Assembly: GCA_005784505.1 (NCBI GenBank)
Contig: VCAZ01000015.1
Coordinates: 4,706,668-4,770,667, forward strand
Length of the DNA: 64,000 nt
Direction: 5' to 3'
Origin: Bagarius yarrelli
Taxonomy: Eukaryota > Chordata > Actinopteri > Siluriformes > Sisoridae
This document shows positions 21,831 through 33,160 of this stretch, in pieces. The stretch's first letter is position 1. Each line of letters opens with the position of its first letter. A program made the translations under genes and the position numbers. The notes beneath the pieces were generated by a model. The model was not told the origin of the DNA and did no database searches. It saw only the letters and a program-made list of their open reading frames with translations.

Positions 21831-24074
21831 CGTTTGTACAAGAAAATCTTCCGTTAATCATGTTTGTGCAATCATACAAAGCTAGCTGTGTTAAAGTAAA
21901 ATACTTTGGTAGTGTAATGGTGACTTAGTACTCTGACCCATTAGAATGATTTCACAGTGCTGTGATATAACAGGTTAAATGCTGGGGAAAATTGTATTTT
22001 ATAAAACCCCAACCACACACACATACACACACACAGACACACATGCACTTCCTGTTTGCCTGGTCAGGGTGTTTTTGCATGCGGTGACATGTTCGTGTAC
22101 CTTACCTCTGTCATGTATCCGGTGTAAACCCTTTGGCACTGCTGCAGAGTTTTTATCATGTGAGTCTGTGAGATTAAACCTGTGTGTCTCTCATGGAAAC
22201 CTACAGCTACTTCTTTCTACTCAGAGACACTGTTGGGTTATATACATTTTACATATTTTTTTACCTTTTTGGATTGAGTTTAGGTATTTGCTGGTTATTG
22301 AATGTAAACCCTTCCATATCAGTCTAAACCTAAAACAGAATAATTCACTTTCTGAACCCGCTGTACATGTTACTAATTTACTGTCACACTATTATTTAGA
22401 ATCGATGCGATTTAAGTATTTTGACGTATGTATTTGTGCACTAAGGTGAACTGGCACCACCCAAACACATTTCTGCTGCATTAGCCTAATTGTTATAATT
22501 AAACATGAAATCCTACATCATTAATCTGTCACTCTAATAAACACCATGTGTTGCTTAAAATCATTCACACAGAGCCATGCCTTGCTACTGTCTACAAAAA
22601 CAAAACTCTCCCTCCCTTTTTCTGTCACTGAGAAATTCATATTTACACACACGTAGATCCACACATATACACGCGTGCAATTAAAAGATTAGGCGTCATG
22701 CCAGAGGCAGGAATGCGCTGTGACACACTCATGGATCACCATCTGCCCTGAGGATGTTTGTTATCTGTGTTGGGTTATGGAGGTTAAGGTGAGAGAAGTG
22801 TGTATGTGTGTGGGCCTGCGGTTGGGTAATCCTGCGCTCACACACACTCACGCTAAGACTCACGGGACGGGGACGCACCCTGCCCTCACGTTCTGCGTGT
22901 TTCGATATGCTTAATATGGAAAGATGACATCAAGAAACATCAAGAACAGGTTTTAAAGAGTGGGTAAAGAGGTGACCAGTAGGTTGTGAGTTTGAATACC
23001 AAAGTAGCTAAAGAGTTGTTGTAGAGCTCTAAACCGCGGACATCTATGTTTTGAATTAATCAGATCTCTTTAGCGAAACTGCCAAAAGACCTGAAACTTT
23101 AAAAATTATTTGGTAAAAGTTAGTTTTGAACTATAACCTTTAAATGGCAATAAACAAATGTTTGGCATATTAATGATATAATTCATTTATATATTAAAAT
23201 TTCTAGATGTTTTTATTAGTGTGATGTTTAAAATAGCATTGTATGTCTTTCTACATAAGTACATATTTTTCTTGCTAAAAAGATGAAACAAATCGCTTAA
23301 AAATAAACACTTAACCAAACATTGCTAATATTTATACAATTTGCTCCGCAATGTTTCAGTCATTTATTTGCATATTACTCAAATTATACCTGATGTTGAA
23401 GAACCTGGAATTGGTATGGTGACTATACGAGTGATAATGTGTGTATTATAAATATGTATTAATATAAATCTGTGAAGTGCAGCTAATCCTTTGTTGGATT
23501 TCTGTGGTATAATTTACTTTATGCTTTTATAAAACGTTTAAGTAAATGTGAAGGTAAAAAAATTAAAGATAAAAGAATGAGGATGAAGTAACCTATATGT
23601 GTGAGAAAAAATGTACAATGGTATCTTACACAACATACTAATTTTAACATGAAGCTGAAATACACAATAATGTCATTTAGATTCTAAAGTTCTAACGTTC
23701 GAATTTTTCCCTGTAAACTCATCGGCCCTACGCTTGTCTCTCATTAAGCTCCACTGCTTCCATATTAGATTGGTGCGGTCAATTATTCATGCGGATGTAT
23801 TTCAAAAACTCTGACTGATCCAATCGGTGTCAAATTTAAAATTTGTTCCTTTTGCATAATTGATGGTACTGCAACCGTTAACAGTAACAAGATAAACTTC
23901 TCCTCTGCGTTGGAGCACAAAGAAATAAACCTGAGAAATTGATCGCAAAGTCTTTAACGTCTTATTGGGATTTCGCGGAATTAGTTTTTTGCTTTGTGCT
24001 TATAATAAGACGCTATAAACCTCTGTGTTTGCTATTAACCCACTCTAATAGTGTGACATTTTTAGACAAAATAC
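21831..24074. other. 2.2 kb, mostly non-coding
   Basis: No transposon recognised. Two splice-like features occur: a 36-nt minus-strand segment at 22106-22141 and a donor-like AAG|GTGAGA at 22789 preceded by a Cys-rich open frame. 22690-22910 is more complex than its surroundings. Confidence 0.35.
22106..22141 (-). CDS. Weak candidate 36-nt microexon
   Basis: Minus strand: acceptor 'aaaactctgcag', then 12 open codons (QCQRVYTGYMTE), then donor GAG|GTAAGG. The length is a multiple of three and both splice sites are good, but such short segments arise by chance and no partner exons are known. Confidence 0.14.
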
Positions 24075-24166
24075 TGGGTCCCAAGAGTGGCAGATTAGTG
24101 GTGCTGAGAACTGAACCCACAAACGTCCAGTCAGCAGTCCAACACTCCAACAAGCTACCATTTTTT
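24075..24166 (-). mobile_element. Fragment of the tRNA-derived SINE
   Basis: 'agattagtggtgctgagaac' and 'tgaacccacaaacgtccagt' match, in reverse, the tRNA-like head and middle of the SINE family seen at 45862. Both ends are lost. Confidence 0.5.
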
Positions 24167-25389
24167 AAGTAATAGGGTAAACTTTACATGTAACTCATTT
24201 ATTAAGAAACTAACAAAGAAAAAAGATGATTTTAATGGCTGTTTGTGGTAAAAAGATTAAATCTAAAGTCTAACTAAAACTTTACAAGTGCAAGCAAAGT
24301 TACAGCCTTACCTCTGACTGCTAGTAAGTGCTGACATGGGAAATCTCCTTTATAAATGTTAAATAAACATCTTCCTTTATTGAATCACTTCATCCTGTGA
24401 TTACACAGTCATCAGGAATGAGCTGTTGATATAAAAACAACAATATATTAGAACAATGTTAATATAAAGCTGTCTGCAGATGTGCTACTGTTTGAGCTGC
24501 TGTTCGATAAAATGAATGAACACTTTCTAACCAATCACAATTCAACATCTAACAGCACTGTGGTTTAAATGGAGCCGATCAACTGATCAGTGTGAGTGTG
24601 AAGCTGAATTTAAAAATGAACTGCTGTGTCATTTTACAAAGATCCTGTGTTCGAGAGAAAGACCCTCAGTCAATAGCTGTTCAACAGCAAAAATAAAGCT
24701 GTAAAAAAGACCAGGTGATATTTAACCTGTGTATTATAGGACTATTTACACTCTGACACTATATATACTTTCAGTTTTTAAATAATTTTTTCCAACACGT
24801 CTACACAGAGCTGGGTGCTGCTGGCAGAAGGCCATGATAGTGCATAAAGACGTGATGAAAACTGGATGCCAACACACACACAAACATATAATCTGTTGTA
24901 ATAAAGCTTATTGTTGTATTATTCATCAGATTTACAGGGGCCATGACATCATTATATTAGTTCTAGTTCAAGAAATGACATCAACAAAAAGTAAATATAT
25001 CATATGTTAAATGTCAGAAGTGTGGAGATTATTATAAACATAATAGTAAAAACCAAATCTGAAATAGGATGTTTAAAAAAACACACATGGATGTGATAAT
25101 CAGGTTTCCGGCTACGTTTTATTAACCAATTTTATTAATAATTATATACTAAATCTAACTTAAAGTATTGTAGAGTAACTTTCAAATTTTGATCATTTTA
25201 CATCCAAAAATTAGTGAGCATTGAGAAACAGTCCTTTAAAGTTAAAATACATAAAATATACACTTGCTGGTAGATATCTACAAAAACAGGAATTAAAAAG
25301 CAAGCCTGCTTATGTGCTGCTAATTTTGTGATTTAAGTAAGATCTACAGAGATAATGAACTAATATTTGATCTACTATGAAAATCAAAA
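24167..25389. other. Non-coding AT-rich sequence
   Basis: Nothing recognised. A short (GAT)n/(TGT)n compound tract follows at 25390-25415. Confidence 0.4.
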
Positions 25390-25502
25390 TGATGATGATG
25401 ATGATTGTTGTTGTTCGAGACTACATTTCTGCACAATCTTTTAATCCCCTCACTCCTACCTGTGCATATTTGTATTGGCAGTTAAACATTAACGTTTCCC
25501 AG

Positions 25503-25653
25503 CATGCCTTTGAGCCTTGAGGAATCCGGTTCGACTTCACTTACAGGACAGAGTGTAAGATTGGCATCTGACCTTTCACGCAAACCTGAATTCGTGTTTT
25601 CCCACTCGGATGACTCTGTCAGTCAAAATGACACATTCCAGAAATATCTGGGA
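25503..25653 (+). CDS. Candidate exon, 50 codons, unknown product
   Basis: Seen: acceptor 'taacgtttcccag' ending at 25502, then C plus an ATG at 25504, 50 uninterrupted codons, then donor GGA|GTATGT at 25654. The peptide is hydrophilic, Ser/Asp-rich and not low-complexity: it starts MPLSLEESGSTSLTGQ, contains DLSRKPEFVFSHSDD and ends NDTFQKYLG. Codons are mixed and of higher GC than the flanks. It could be an internal exon (one leftover base at the start, phase 0 at the end) or a start exon. No domain or homologue recognised; it looks like a disordered cytoplasmic segment. Confidence 0.3.
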
Positions 25654-25900
25654 GTATGTAAATGTGTGTGGGTAGGTGGGTGGGTTGACGGTTGTGTAAG
25701 GAGGGGAGTCTGATCTCAGTCAAAGATTAAACACTTCCACGTGTCCTTAAACGTCTGGAGATCAGACTAAACTTCTTACTGTCAGAAACTTAAACAGCAA
25801 CTGCTTATTAGTTGACATCTGATATGACAATATGTTGTGTGTATAAATGACATACAGTTTGGGGTAATATAATCTCAGTGTATAGCAGATTATTTTTTCT

Positions 25901-26012
25901 GATATTTTGCAGATATTCTTACCCAGAGCAACTTTTTTAATTCCATTAATACAACTGAGCAGTTATAGGCCCTGCTTAATGGCCCAGCAGTGGCAGCTTG
26001 TTGTCCTAGGTA
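25901..26012 (-). mobile_element. Decayed tRNA-derived SINE fragment
   Basis: 'tgcagatattcttacccaga', 'acaactgagcagttatagg' and 'ggcccagcagtggcagcttg' follow the tail-to-middle order of the SINE on the minus strand. The tRNA head is missing. Confidence 0.6.
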
Positions 26013-26890
26013 TTGAGTTTACTGATAAAGGATGACGGCTAACAGAGGAGTTACCAAAGAATTAAATTCTATTAAGCCACAGCAATTGCCAATATTTACA
26101 TATTTAAAACTTTGGGTTTTTTGTACAACAATAACAATAATAATTAGAAATCAATAGCTAATAATAAGCAATAAACGCAATAAATTATTATTAATATTTG
26201 AATGTTCTATCAATAATGAAAACGTGAAAATTAATTCAAAAGTTCTGTCAGATATTCTATAAAGTTAGCATGAATGTTAGCATTAACCTAGCATTGTTTG
26301 CATAAACCTACGATCAATAATAACTTTAATAACATTTAGAAATCCTTTAGGTTAGCCTATGCTTGTTAAACACCTATCTTAGCAGTAATTGCATTCCGTT
26401 GACTATCATATTATAACTGACTGCCTGGCTAAGAGTAGCAATAAATGCTAAATAAGATTAGTAAACTTTGGGAGCATAAATGATAAATCCTGTCAGAAAT
26501 GGTTGGTACATTAGTCTGTCTGGCTCGAAGCCTATCTGGCTAATGTATTTTTACGTACATTAACTTAAGCTAACTTTTATTTATTATTAGATGGACAAAT
26601 TAGACAAACTAAAAGTTTATACAGATTTTAGAGCTTTGTAAAACTGTTCAAATGCAATAAAAAGCAGTTGTGTGTATTTGGCACATTTGCCCTCCAATGT
26701 ATTACACACCGTTGTGTCACTGTGCCACAAATTGTATGTTAAAATGACTTAATTTTCAAAGTATGTGCGAAGCTGAGTCGGAGTAAGACCACAAGCCCAT
26801 AACCAGCATCCTAAACTGAAATTGGGTTTGTTTACGAACAAACCACAAACATGACATATTTGGTGACAACAGTGTGTTTCACATAGCAGG
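26013..26890. other. Non-coding AT-rich sequence
   Basis: Many short 'agcaataaa/ttagca' words but no clear array, exon or transposon. Confidence 0.4.
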
Positions 26891-27230
26891 GCATACAGAC
26901 AGACAGAAAGGCAAACAGAAAGACCAATTTGGACAGGCATACTTAAAGTCAAAGTGGGAGAAATGGACAGATAGACAGACAGGCAGAAAGACAGATAAAC
27001 AGACAAACAGAATGCAACAGGAAACAGACAGAATAATTCACAGAGACAGACAGACAGACAGAAAAATTACCATGAGAGACACTTAGAAAGACATACAGTC
27101 AGCAGGCTGAGTGATAGAAAGCTAATAGACAGAGAAAGAATAGAAAAGAGAAGCAGACTGACATGGAGATAAATAGAAAGGCAGATACCAGCACAAGACC
27201 AGCAAGGGTGAATCAGACAGACAGACAAAT
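26891..27230. repeat. Imperfect (CAGA)n tetranucleotide region
   Basis: CAGA/CAAA/GAAA tetranucleotides dominate, purest at 26961-27010 and 27045-27062, decaying to about 27225. Open frames on both strands are repeat artefacts. Confidence 0.85.
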
Positions 27231-27399
27231 TTCTGTCAGTATGTACCGTAGTAACCAAATATAAATATATAAAAATCTGATCGTTCAGTTTGCGTGTGCA
27301 TTTATTTAGCTTTTGAACTATAAAGTGAGCCGTCTTCATTCATGTGTTTGCTAAACATCTATAAATTATTCGTATGTGTGTGCATAAGTGTGTTGTAAT

Positions 27400-27800
27400 A
27401 ACTCTGGCACCGATGCTCATAAAATGATCAAAATAAACTGAAGCACGCTTGAAAGGAAAAGAAACAATTGTGCGGAAATAATCTCTTCCAAACATGACAG
27501 AAGTTTTTGCGGAATCTGAAAAGGCATCATAACTTCAAACAGGCAGGAAAGCCTGAAGCCATTCGCTTACAGGCTTTCCCGTGTGTTTAAAGAAAAGAAA
27601 AGAGTTCATCTGAGAGTTAGCCGAGAGAAATGGGGTTAAGGATGCCGCCGCTTTTTGCACAGTGCATGCTGGGAAGGTGAAGGAGAGTTATATGTAAAGT
27701 AAACGAAGCCATTGTGTGGTGGGATCTGGGTTATAGCAAGGGAACAGCTGGCAGGTGGAAGGCGAGGCACAAAAACCCACAACTGACACAAAAGCCTGAG
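27400..27800. promoter_or_regulatory. Candidate conserved noncoding block
   Basis: About 400 bp of complex sequence with few homopolymers ('gaaacaattgtgcggaaata', 'ttgcggaatctgaaaaggca', 'ggatgccgccgctttttgca', 'cagtgcatgctgggaaggtg'). It contains an ACAATTGT palindrome and a 'tgctggga' word. Texture is like vertebrate enhancers; no coding frame. Confidence 0.3.
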
Positions 27801-27810
27801 GACGGATGAG

Positions 27811-28031
27811 TGTAATTACCTCCTCAGATAGAGGGAACTTAGGATCTTCTGTAAAACCGTTGGCCCAGGATGAGTTTCAACCTGACATATATCTGAGATT
27901 TAATACAATGCACTTTTTCAAAACCTGCATGACGGACAGACAGACAATCAGATAGTGATGCAAAGAACAACGTATTGATAAATAAACAGTAACAGACAGT
28001 CAAAAATTTAGACTTAAAGTTCAATTAATTT
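27811..28031. other. Non-coding spacer
   Basis: Holds a weak minus-strand splice-like 29-nt segment (near 27816-27844) that is too short to interpret. Nothing else seen. Confidence 0.3.

Positions 28032-28105
<74 letters not shown>
28032..28105. repeat. (GATA)n microsatellite, about 18 units
   Basis: Essentially perfect GATA tetranucleotide run of about 74 bp. Confidence 0.97.
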
Positions 28106-28308
28106 CAATCTGACCCATATATATGATGGATAAATAAGGTGTTTGTTAGTAATGTTGGACATTTGAAAAAGAAGTGTGTTAAATTTGAGTGCATAAGTAA
28201 GTTTTGACCTATTTGTTGAGAAACATGAATCTCTACTTCCTGTTGTATAAGTGTGATACTGTGATGCACAGTGTGATTGGTAAGCCAGACGTTAGTTTCT
28301 CCTTTCAG

Positions 28309-28380
28309 AGAATTCTCCATCACAACTCTAGGACAATGCACACTCTTCACTTCAGTCAGCCTGCAGATAATTACAACAGC
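28309..28380 (+). CDS. Candidate 72-nt internal exon
   Basis: Seen: a very good acceptor 'gttagtttctcctttcag' ending at 28308, 72 bases, then donor AGC|GTGAGTAAC. Length is a multiple of three. Two of the three frames are open; frame 1 reads RILHHNSRTMHTLHFSQ and continues to YNS. Which frame is used cannot be decided, and a noncoding RNA exon is equally possible. In phase 0 it would be compatible with the 5' exon candidate at 16839-16920, but I cannot show that they are joined. Confidence 0.28.
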
Positions 28381-28929
28381 GTGAGTAACACCAGGCGCTT
28401 TGTTTACCATGCACTCATCTGTATTTGAGAAGAATACACTGCGCTCATTTTCAAAGGCCACAATGGCTGATTGGACTGTGAAAATGTCTAAGGATAATCG
28501 TCTGGATTACCGAAGAAAAAATCTGAAAAAAAGTTAGAAAAACCTTTATTAATATTCTTTCCTTTGTTTTAAACAAATACTAGCTTACAGCGGGTCTAAT
28601 TTGAACATACATTTTGTGATTCCTAGAAAAACCCTTACTATTTTACATTATCTATTTTGACAGTATATACTGCTGTCTTTCACACCTTTTTTAAAGATTT
28701 TTTTGCAAAAAGGAAACCACAAATTTTTTTTGGATTATATATTAAACCTTAAAGAGTTACAACAGCTAAATTAAGGTTAATGGCTTCAACTAATTTTAGG
28801 ATTTTTATTACAAATTTGCAGAATAGCAGAGCAACCAGAAAACCATCCGCTATCCAGTGAACCCTCAAAAATTCTTCTAACCTGGATATATATTCTTAAC
28901 AATTCTTCAAAAGTATAAAAAAGTACTAG

Positions 28930-29560
28930 ACACCTTTATGAACATGCGTTCAGCGTTCATGGCTCCCATGTCCTTTGCACAGTTTTCTCCTCAAGTCTGG
29001 GCCGCATTAATGTGATTTTATGGCCCTGTACGGCTCCAGCGTGGCATATGTTGGCCTTTGGGAGGGCAACAGTATCCCGTCTTCGGAAAACAAATTGTAC
29101 AGGGTGAGTCTCTGGCTTCTAGACACTTGGCATCTTGAAAACAAAGGCCGTTTTAGTGTCTTTGACTCCTTCTAAAGAAAATTTATTTTCAGAGGGCCAC
29201 CTGGGCACACAAACACTTCGCCAGGAGGCGTGGAACTTTCCAGACAGGTCAGCTATACACTAATGCCATGTGCATGCAGCTGACTCTTTTAGGAGCCCGG
29301 ACACTTTTTGGTTTGTGCCTGGCACGCTTTTCTGGCAAGCTTGGCACTGCCATCTGCTACGTAAACGAGCATGATAAACGAGATGTGGGTGGTGCCTGGC
29401 GCAAGGTCTCTTTTTGCTTTTTATTTAACTTCTTTTTCCTGTTTAATGTGTGCTGTAAATCGTAAATCTCATTGTGCAGATCTTTACATTCAATCCCCAC
29501 AGCATAATCCCACCACAGTGGGAGAGTAGCGGGAAGCTGCTGGTGCTGCACTGAAATCTG
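28930..29560. promoter_or_regulatory. Candidate conserved noncoding block
   Basis: About 600 bp of GC-moderate, complex sequence: 'tctgggccgcattaatgtga', 'gtggcatatgttggcctttg', 'cctggcacgcttttctggca', 'gctacgtaaacgagcatgat'. It includes homeodomain-type ATTAAT, forkhead-like GTAAACGA and TTGGC half-sites (NFI-like). It contrasts sharply with flanking AT-rich DNA. A splice-bounded open segment lies inside it (28983-29103). Inference. Confidence 0.38.
28983..29103 (+). CDS. Weak candidate exon, 39 codons
   Basis: Acceptor 'catgtcctttgcacag' ends at 28982; donor ACAGG|GTGAGT follows 29103. One frame, entered after two leftover bases, is open for 39 codons (starts FSSSLGRINVILWPC). One open frame in 121 bases is expected fairly often by chance, so the evidence is mainly the splice sites. 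Confidence 0.18.
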
Positions 29561-31200
29561 ACAAACAGTTAATAAAAAGAGAAGAATTAATCAACAGTGT
29601 TGGTTTTATATCTTAAACTGTTTACATTCATGAATGGATTTTTATTTCTATTTTTAGTAAAATCGTTCTTAATTTTTTTAAATAGCCGTAGACGTTCCAA
29701 CACCAGTTTCTCTCTGTTTCTCTTAGCCTTGAAGTTAATAATTTACCAACAATAACAACAACAATTTTAGGCTCTTGTTACAAATGATGTGATCATGTTA
29801 CGAAGCTGTAAACTGTTCTGTTCTGATGGGATCAGTATCGTAAAGTAAAGTTAAACTGAAAGTTTTGAAAAAAAAAAAAAGACCTTCCATAACTGTTAAA
29901 TCAAAGTCTGCCTACAAATAAAATAGATTTAATAATCTATTCGGACAATAAGTCACCTATAAAATCCCTACAAATAAGCTGTTAATATAGAAACACGTGC
30001 ATTAATTTAAAATGAAACTTTACAATGTTATTATAGAAAGGAAATCTGTCTGCACTGTAATAATTCACCAAAACAAAATAAAAGCATAATAGATAAAAAA
30101 CACAAAATTGTACAAAAAGTTCTGTTTAATACAGCAAAATGACTTAATTTTAAAAAAAGTATTTAATTTCTTCCTTACTTGTATGTTTTGAATCCCTAAA
30201 TGGATAAAGTGTGTGTGAACGTATAAGCTGTGCCGAGTCTCCCAGCTGTCACCATGTTTAAAAGAACAGCAGGCCTCAACTCCTAAGCAATAACCCTCAG
30301 ATCATAAATCACCCACAGTGGACAAAACTAACGGCTGCTGATGTCAACCTCCTCAAATGACCAATCACATAAAGCCATATCCACCTTGACAAGCAAAACT
30401 GCAGATTCTATTTTGACTTTAAAAGAAAACCTTTTTTTTTTATTCCAGTCATTATTCCAAATTCAATTCCAGAATGATTAAAGTCTTAATGGGTGGATGC
30501 TGTGAAAGTGATTTAGTGGTACAATGGTAGGACGGTGTTGATTAATTTTCTATAACCAATCTGACAATAGTGCAGATGCAAATGAAGAATTTATATTAAT
30601 GCACTTGCTCTGATACATTATTGTTTTTGTATTAAGGGCTTAGTGTCATCCTGTAAATCCATCAATATGGGTTTTTAAAAACATTCATCTGAAGAAATCT
30701 ACTCCTTGTTTTTATAAGAAGGACTCTTTATATTTATATAAACAGATTTAAAACACAAACCGACGAAGAAATAAAATACTTTTTTTTTTTAAATGAAGTC
30801 ATTTTGCCGTATTAAACAGAACTTTCTGTACAATCTTGTGATAAGACAAGAAAATAAGCAAGGCTGGTAAGAAGGTTTATTACTTACATATTATGTCAAT
30901 TGAAATAAAGACAAACATAAGAGATCATCTCCTAAAATAGGAGGAGATCTAGTTACTTAACAATGACCTAAAGGTTTTACAGTATCCATAATAAATAGTT
31001 AATTTCCAAAAAAATTAAAAATTGCATATTTTTTATCATTTTGTCACGCAGACGCAGGTATGTGCAAAAAGCAACAAAGTACATGATTAATGTCTAACAT
31101 TGTAGAACATCTTACAATAAAACTCATGTTTCTTTTAATAACAGGGTAATTATATAATTTAACCTCAACCTTATGGAAGTCCTAAGCCACATGTTTACCC
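29561..31200. other. 1.6 kb of non-coding sequence
   Basis: AT-rich. An imperfect hairpin at 30922-30950 (10 of 12 pairs, loop AAAAT) is the only structure noted. No exon or transposon. Confidence 0.4.
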
Positions 31201-31472
31201 ACTGGCTAGATCATGACTCAGGGTGACTCGTTTTGCAAAAAAACATCTTAAACAGGAAAAGAAAAGCTTTCTTAGCATCCCAAGCAGATAAGAATGACAG
31301 ATTACTACGACTTTTAGGCTTTGATCCATGGTTTACACTTTTTAATATGATATTAATAGGAAAAGTAGGTTTGATGAGAGGTAGGAAAAACTCAGCTTTA
31401 AGCTTAGATGTGCAACTGTGAACATGAAGAGTCATATTGGGTTCATGCTTTTTCATTGCAGGGGCCTTGAGT

Positions 31473-31610
31473 TCACTTCAAGGTGGGTAAAATGAAAAAG
31501 AACACAGTGAGATTCATCAGCATCCTCAGCGACAGACGCCCAGAAATCCTCTTTGCTGTCGATGATTTAAGTCGAGGTGGCTTGTAACGGATTGTCTTAA
31601 TCTTTCCTTT
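31473..31610 (-). CDS. Candidate terminal exon, 45 codons plus stop
   Basis: Minus strand: a strong acceptor 'ggtttactcttttctttacag' precedes an exon that begins at 31610 and stays open for 45 codons to TGA at 31475-31473. The peptide starts with a basic stretch (KGKIKTIRYKPPRLKSSTAK) and ends with a hydrophobic run (MLMNLTVFFFILP) before TLK. The basic-then-hydrophobic pattern could be a membrane tail. The same interval is open on the plus strand too (ATG at 31492 to TAA at 31587), so the real strand is uncertain. No family recognised and no clear poly(A) signal close by. Confidence 0.27.
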   Translation of the reverse strand, partial: KGKIKTIRYKPPRLKSSTAKRISGRLSLRMLMNLTVFFFILPTLK

Positions 31611-31838
31611 CTGTAAAGAAAAGAGTAAACCAGGCAAAATGTCACTATATCAGTCTCAAAACCAATCGGTTACAAGGATTTTATGTCCTGTACAAAGTAG
31701 GCGCTACCAACTTTGTGGTGGATTTTTTTTTTAAATTAAAAAATGCTTTTCGTGCTGATACTGAAGTGCATGCGTACACTCTAGGTAATTTAATGTGTGA
31801 TTAATCCCTGTGTTATGGCGAAAGTGTGTGTGTGTGTT
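31611..31838. other. Non-coding spacer
   Basis: Nothing beyond the candidate acceptor of the adjacent minus-strand exon. Confidence 0.35.
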
Positions 31839-31878
31839 TGGGGGCTGGGAGGCCCGGGTGGGGGTGGGGGTGGGAGGG
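31839..31878 (+). other. G-rich tract with G-quadruplex potential
   Basis: Six or more runs of three to five G separated by one to five bases ('ggggctgggaggcccgggtg' then 'ggggtgggggtgggaggg'). This is the strongest quadruplex motif in the window. It follows a short (GT)n run. Confidence 0.75.
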
Positions 31879-32577
31879 TAATATCATTTTGTCCAGCCTA
31901 TCCAAAGGTCAGATAATGGTTCTGCTGTGCTCAGGAAATTCACGCTGACTTGTATGTAAATAAGAACGCTTGCGGCCTAAAGTACAGCAAGTTGCTTCAG
32001 ATTAGACTTGGCAAAATGGTTCCGCTATCTGAGTGGCTTAAGACTGCACTCCATAAACTCAGTAACACTGATCAACCTAGGGACAAGCAGAAAATCATTT
32101 TACTTAGTGCCTGAAATCCCAGAATGCACAATACATATCTGTCTCTCTATTTCCTTCTTTCTATCTTTCTTTTTTTTTGTCTCACATAAGCCTGCGTAAG
32201 TTACACTTTACATTAGATAGCATTAAGGACCAGTGTGAACTAGCTTGATTGCTTCATGTGATCTGATCACTTCCTTATGGTGACCTTTGATTTTCTATGT
32301 ATATGTGCATCATGGAGGCACAGATTTCAGAATTAAATAACAACAGAGCTGGATTTTACTTTAGTGTATTCAAACTTGAAATATCACCATAGAGCAACAT
32401 ACTGAGCACCATATTCAAATAATGAGTCACAGAATAATATTAATCAGGGGTATCTTCACTTCCCTACATTTTTAAGATTTAATTTAACCGTTTGACGCTA
32501 AAAATGCCAAAAATAGTTTTTACCTAACCCTGTCCGATCATCTCTTGTGTAAAAACATTTAACGCATTGAAATTGAG
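31879..32577. other. Non-coding sequence
   Basis: Nothing recognised apart from a short pyrimidine run near 32145-32180. Confidence 0.4.
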
Positions 32578-32750
32578 ATGCAGTGGTGGCTCTGATGGTT
32601 AAGGCTCTGAGTTGTCGATTGGAGCAAGAGGCTGTGTATCATAGCCGACCCTGCTCTTTGACCCCAACCTTCCAAGATGGGATATGGAAAAAAACATTTA
32701 ACTATATATTGTACTGTGTATAATCATTTATATAAGAAATAAAATTTTAA
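32578..32750 (+). mobile_element. Remnant of a second SINE-like family
   Basis: 'cagtggtggctctgatggtt', 'gtatcatagccgaccctgct' and 'gaccccaaccttccaagatg' share order with the copies at 61446-61627 (+) and 61953-62138 (-). The tRNA-like head is short and a middle segment is deleted. Confidence 0.55.
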
Positions 32751-32839
32751 TTTTAATACAATGCATGAAATGAACTATTTTTAAAACTACTACCATTTCT
32801 CATTGCACTAAAACAAATGCTTTACATTGCACACCTACA

Positions 32840-32896
32840 AAATTATACTCACTCTCTCTCTCTTACTCTCTTACACACACACACACACACACACAA
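32840..32896. repeat. (TC)n-(CA)n compound microsatellite
   Basis: Imperfect CT units followed by about 12 CA units. Confidence 0.9.
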
Positions 32897-33106
32897 TACA
32901 CATTTATAAGCCATTGTAACTTTTTGACACTCTGCGACATAGACACTTGACAAATTTCCTGATATGTGACGCTTCATTTGAGATTTAATCAGGTAATGAA
33001 TACATTTTTATTTTAAGCCTGAAGAAAAGCCTAATACTTCTAAAATATGGGCAGAAATGTGAAGGTTGTTTTTTTGTTTTTTTACCGGACTCCTATTTAC
33101 ATTATA

Positions 33107-33160
33107 TTTACATTAAGCCATGTACTAGACGTCTTATCCAAAGCAACTTACAAAGCAGGC
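33107..33160 (-). mobile_element. SINE tail fragment
   Basis: 'ttacattaagccatgtacta' and 'gacgtcttatccaaagcaac' match the tail of the tRNA-derived SINE in reverse. Only the 3' end is present. Confidence 0.55.

Noticed and set aside
22720..22914. Cys-rich open frame with AAG|GTGAGA donor
   Set aside because: No acceptor with a pyrimidine tract and the frame soon runs into CA-rich sequence.
28021..28461. 146-codon minus-strand frame
   Set aside because: Its C-terminal third is the GATA repeat read as a short periodic peptide; the rest shows no domain.
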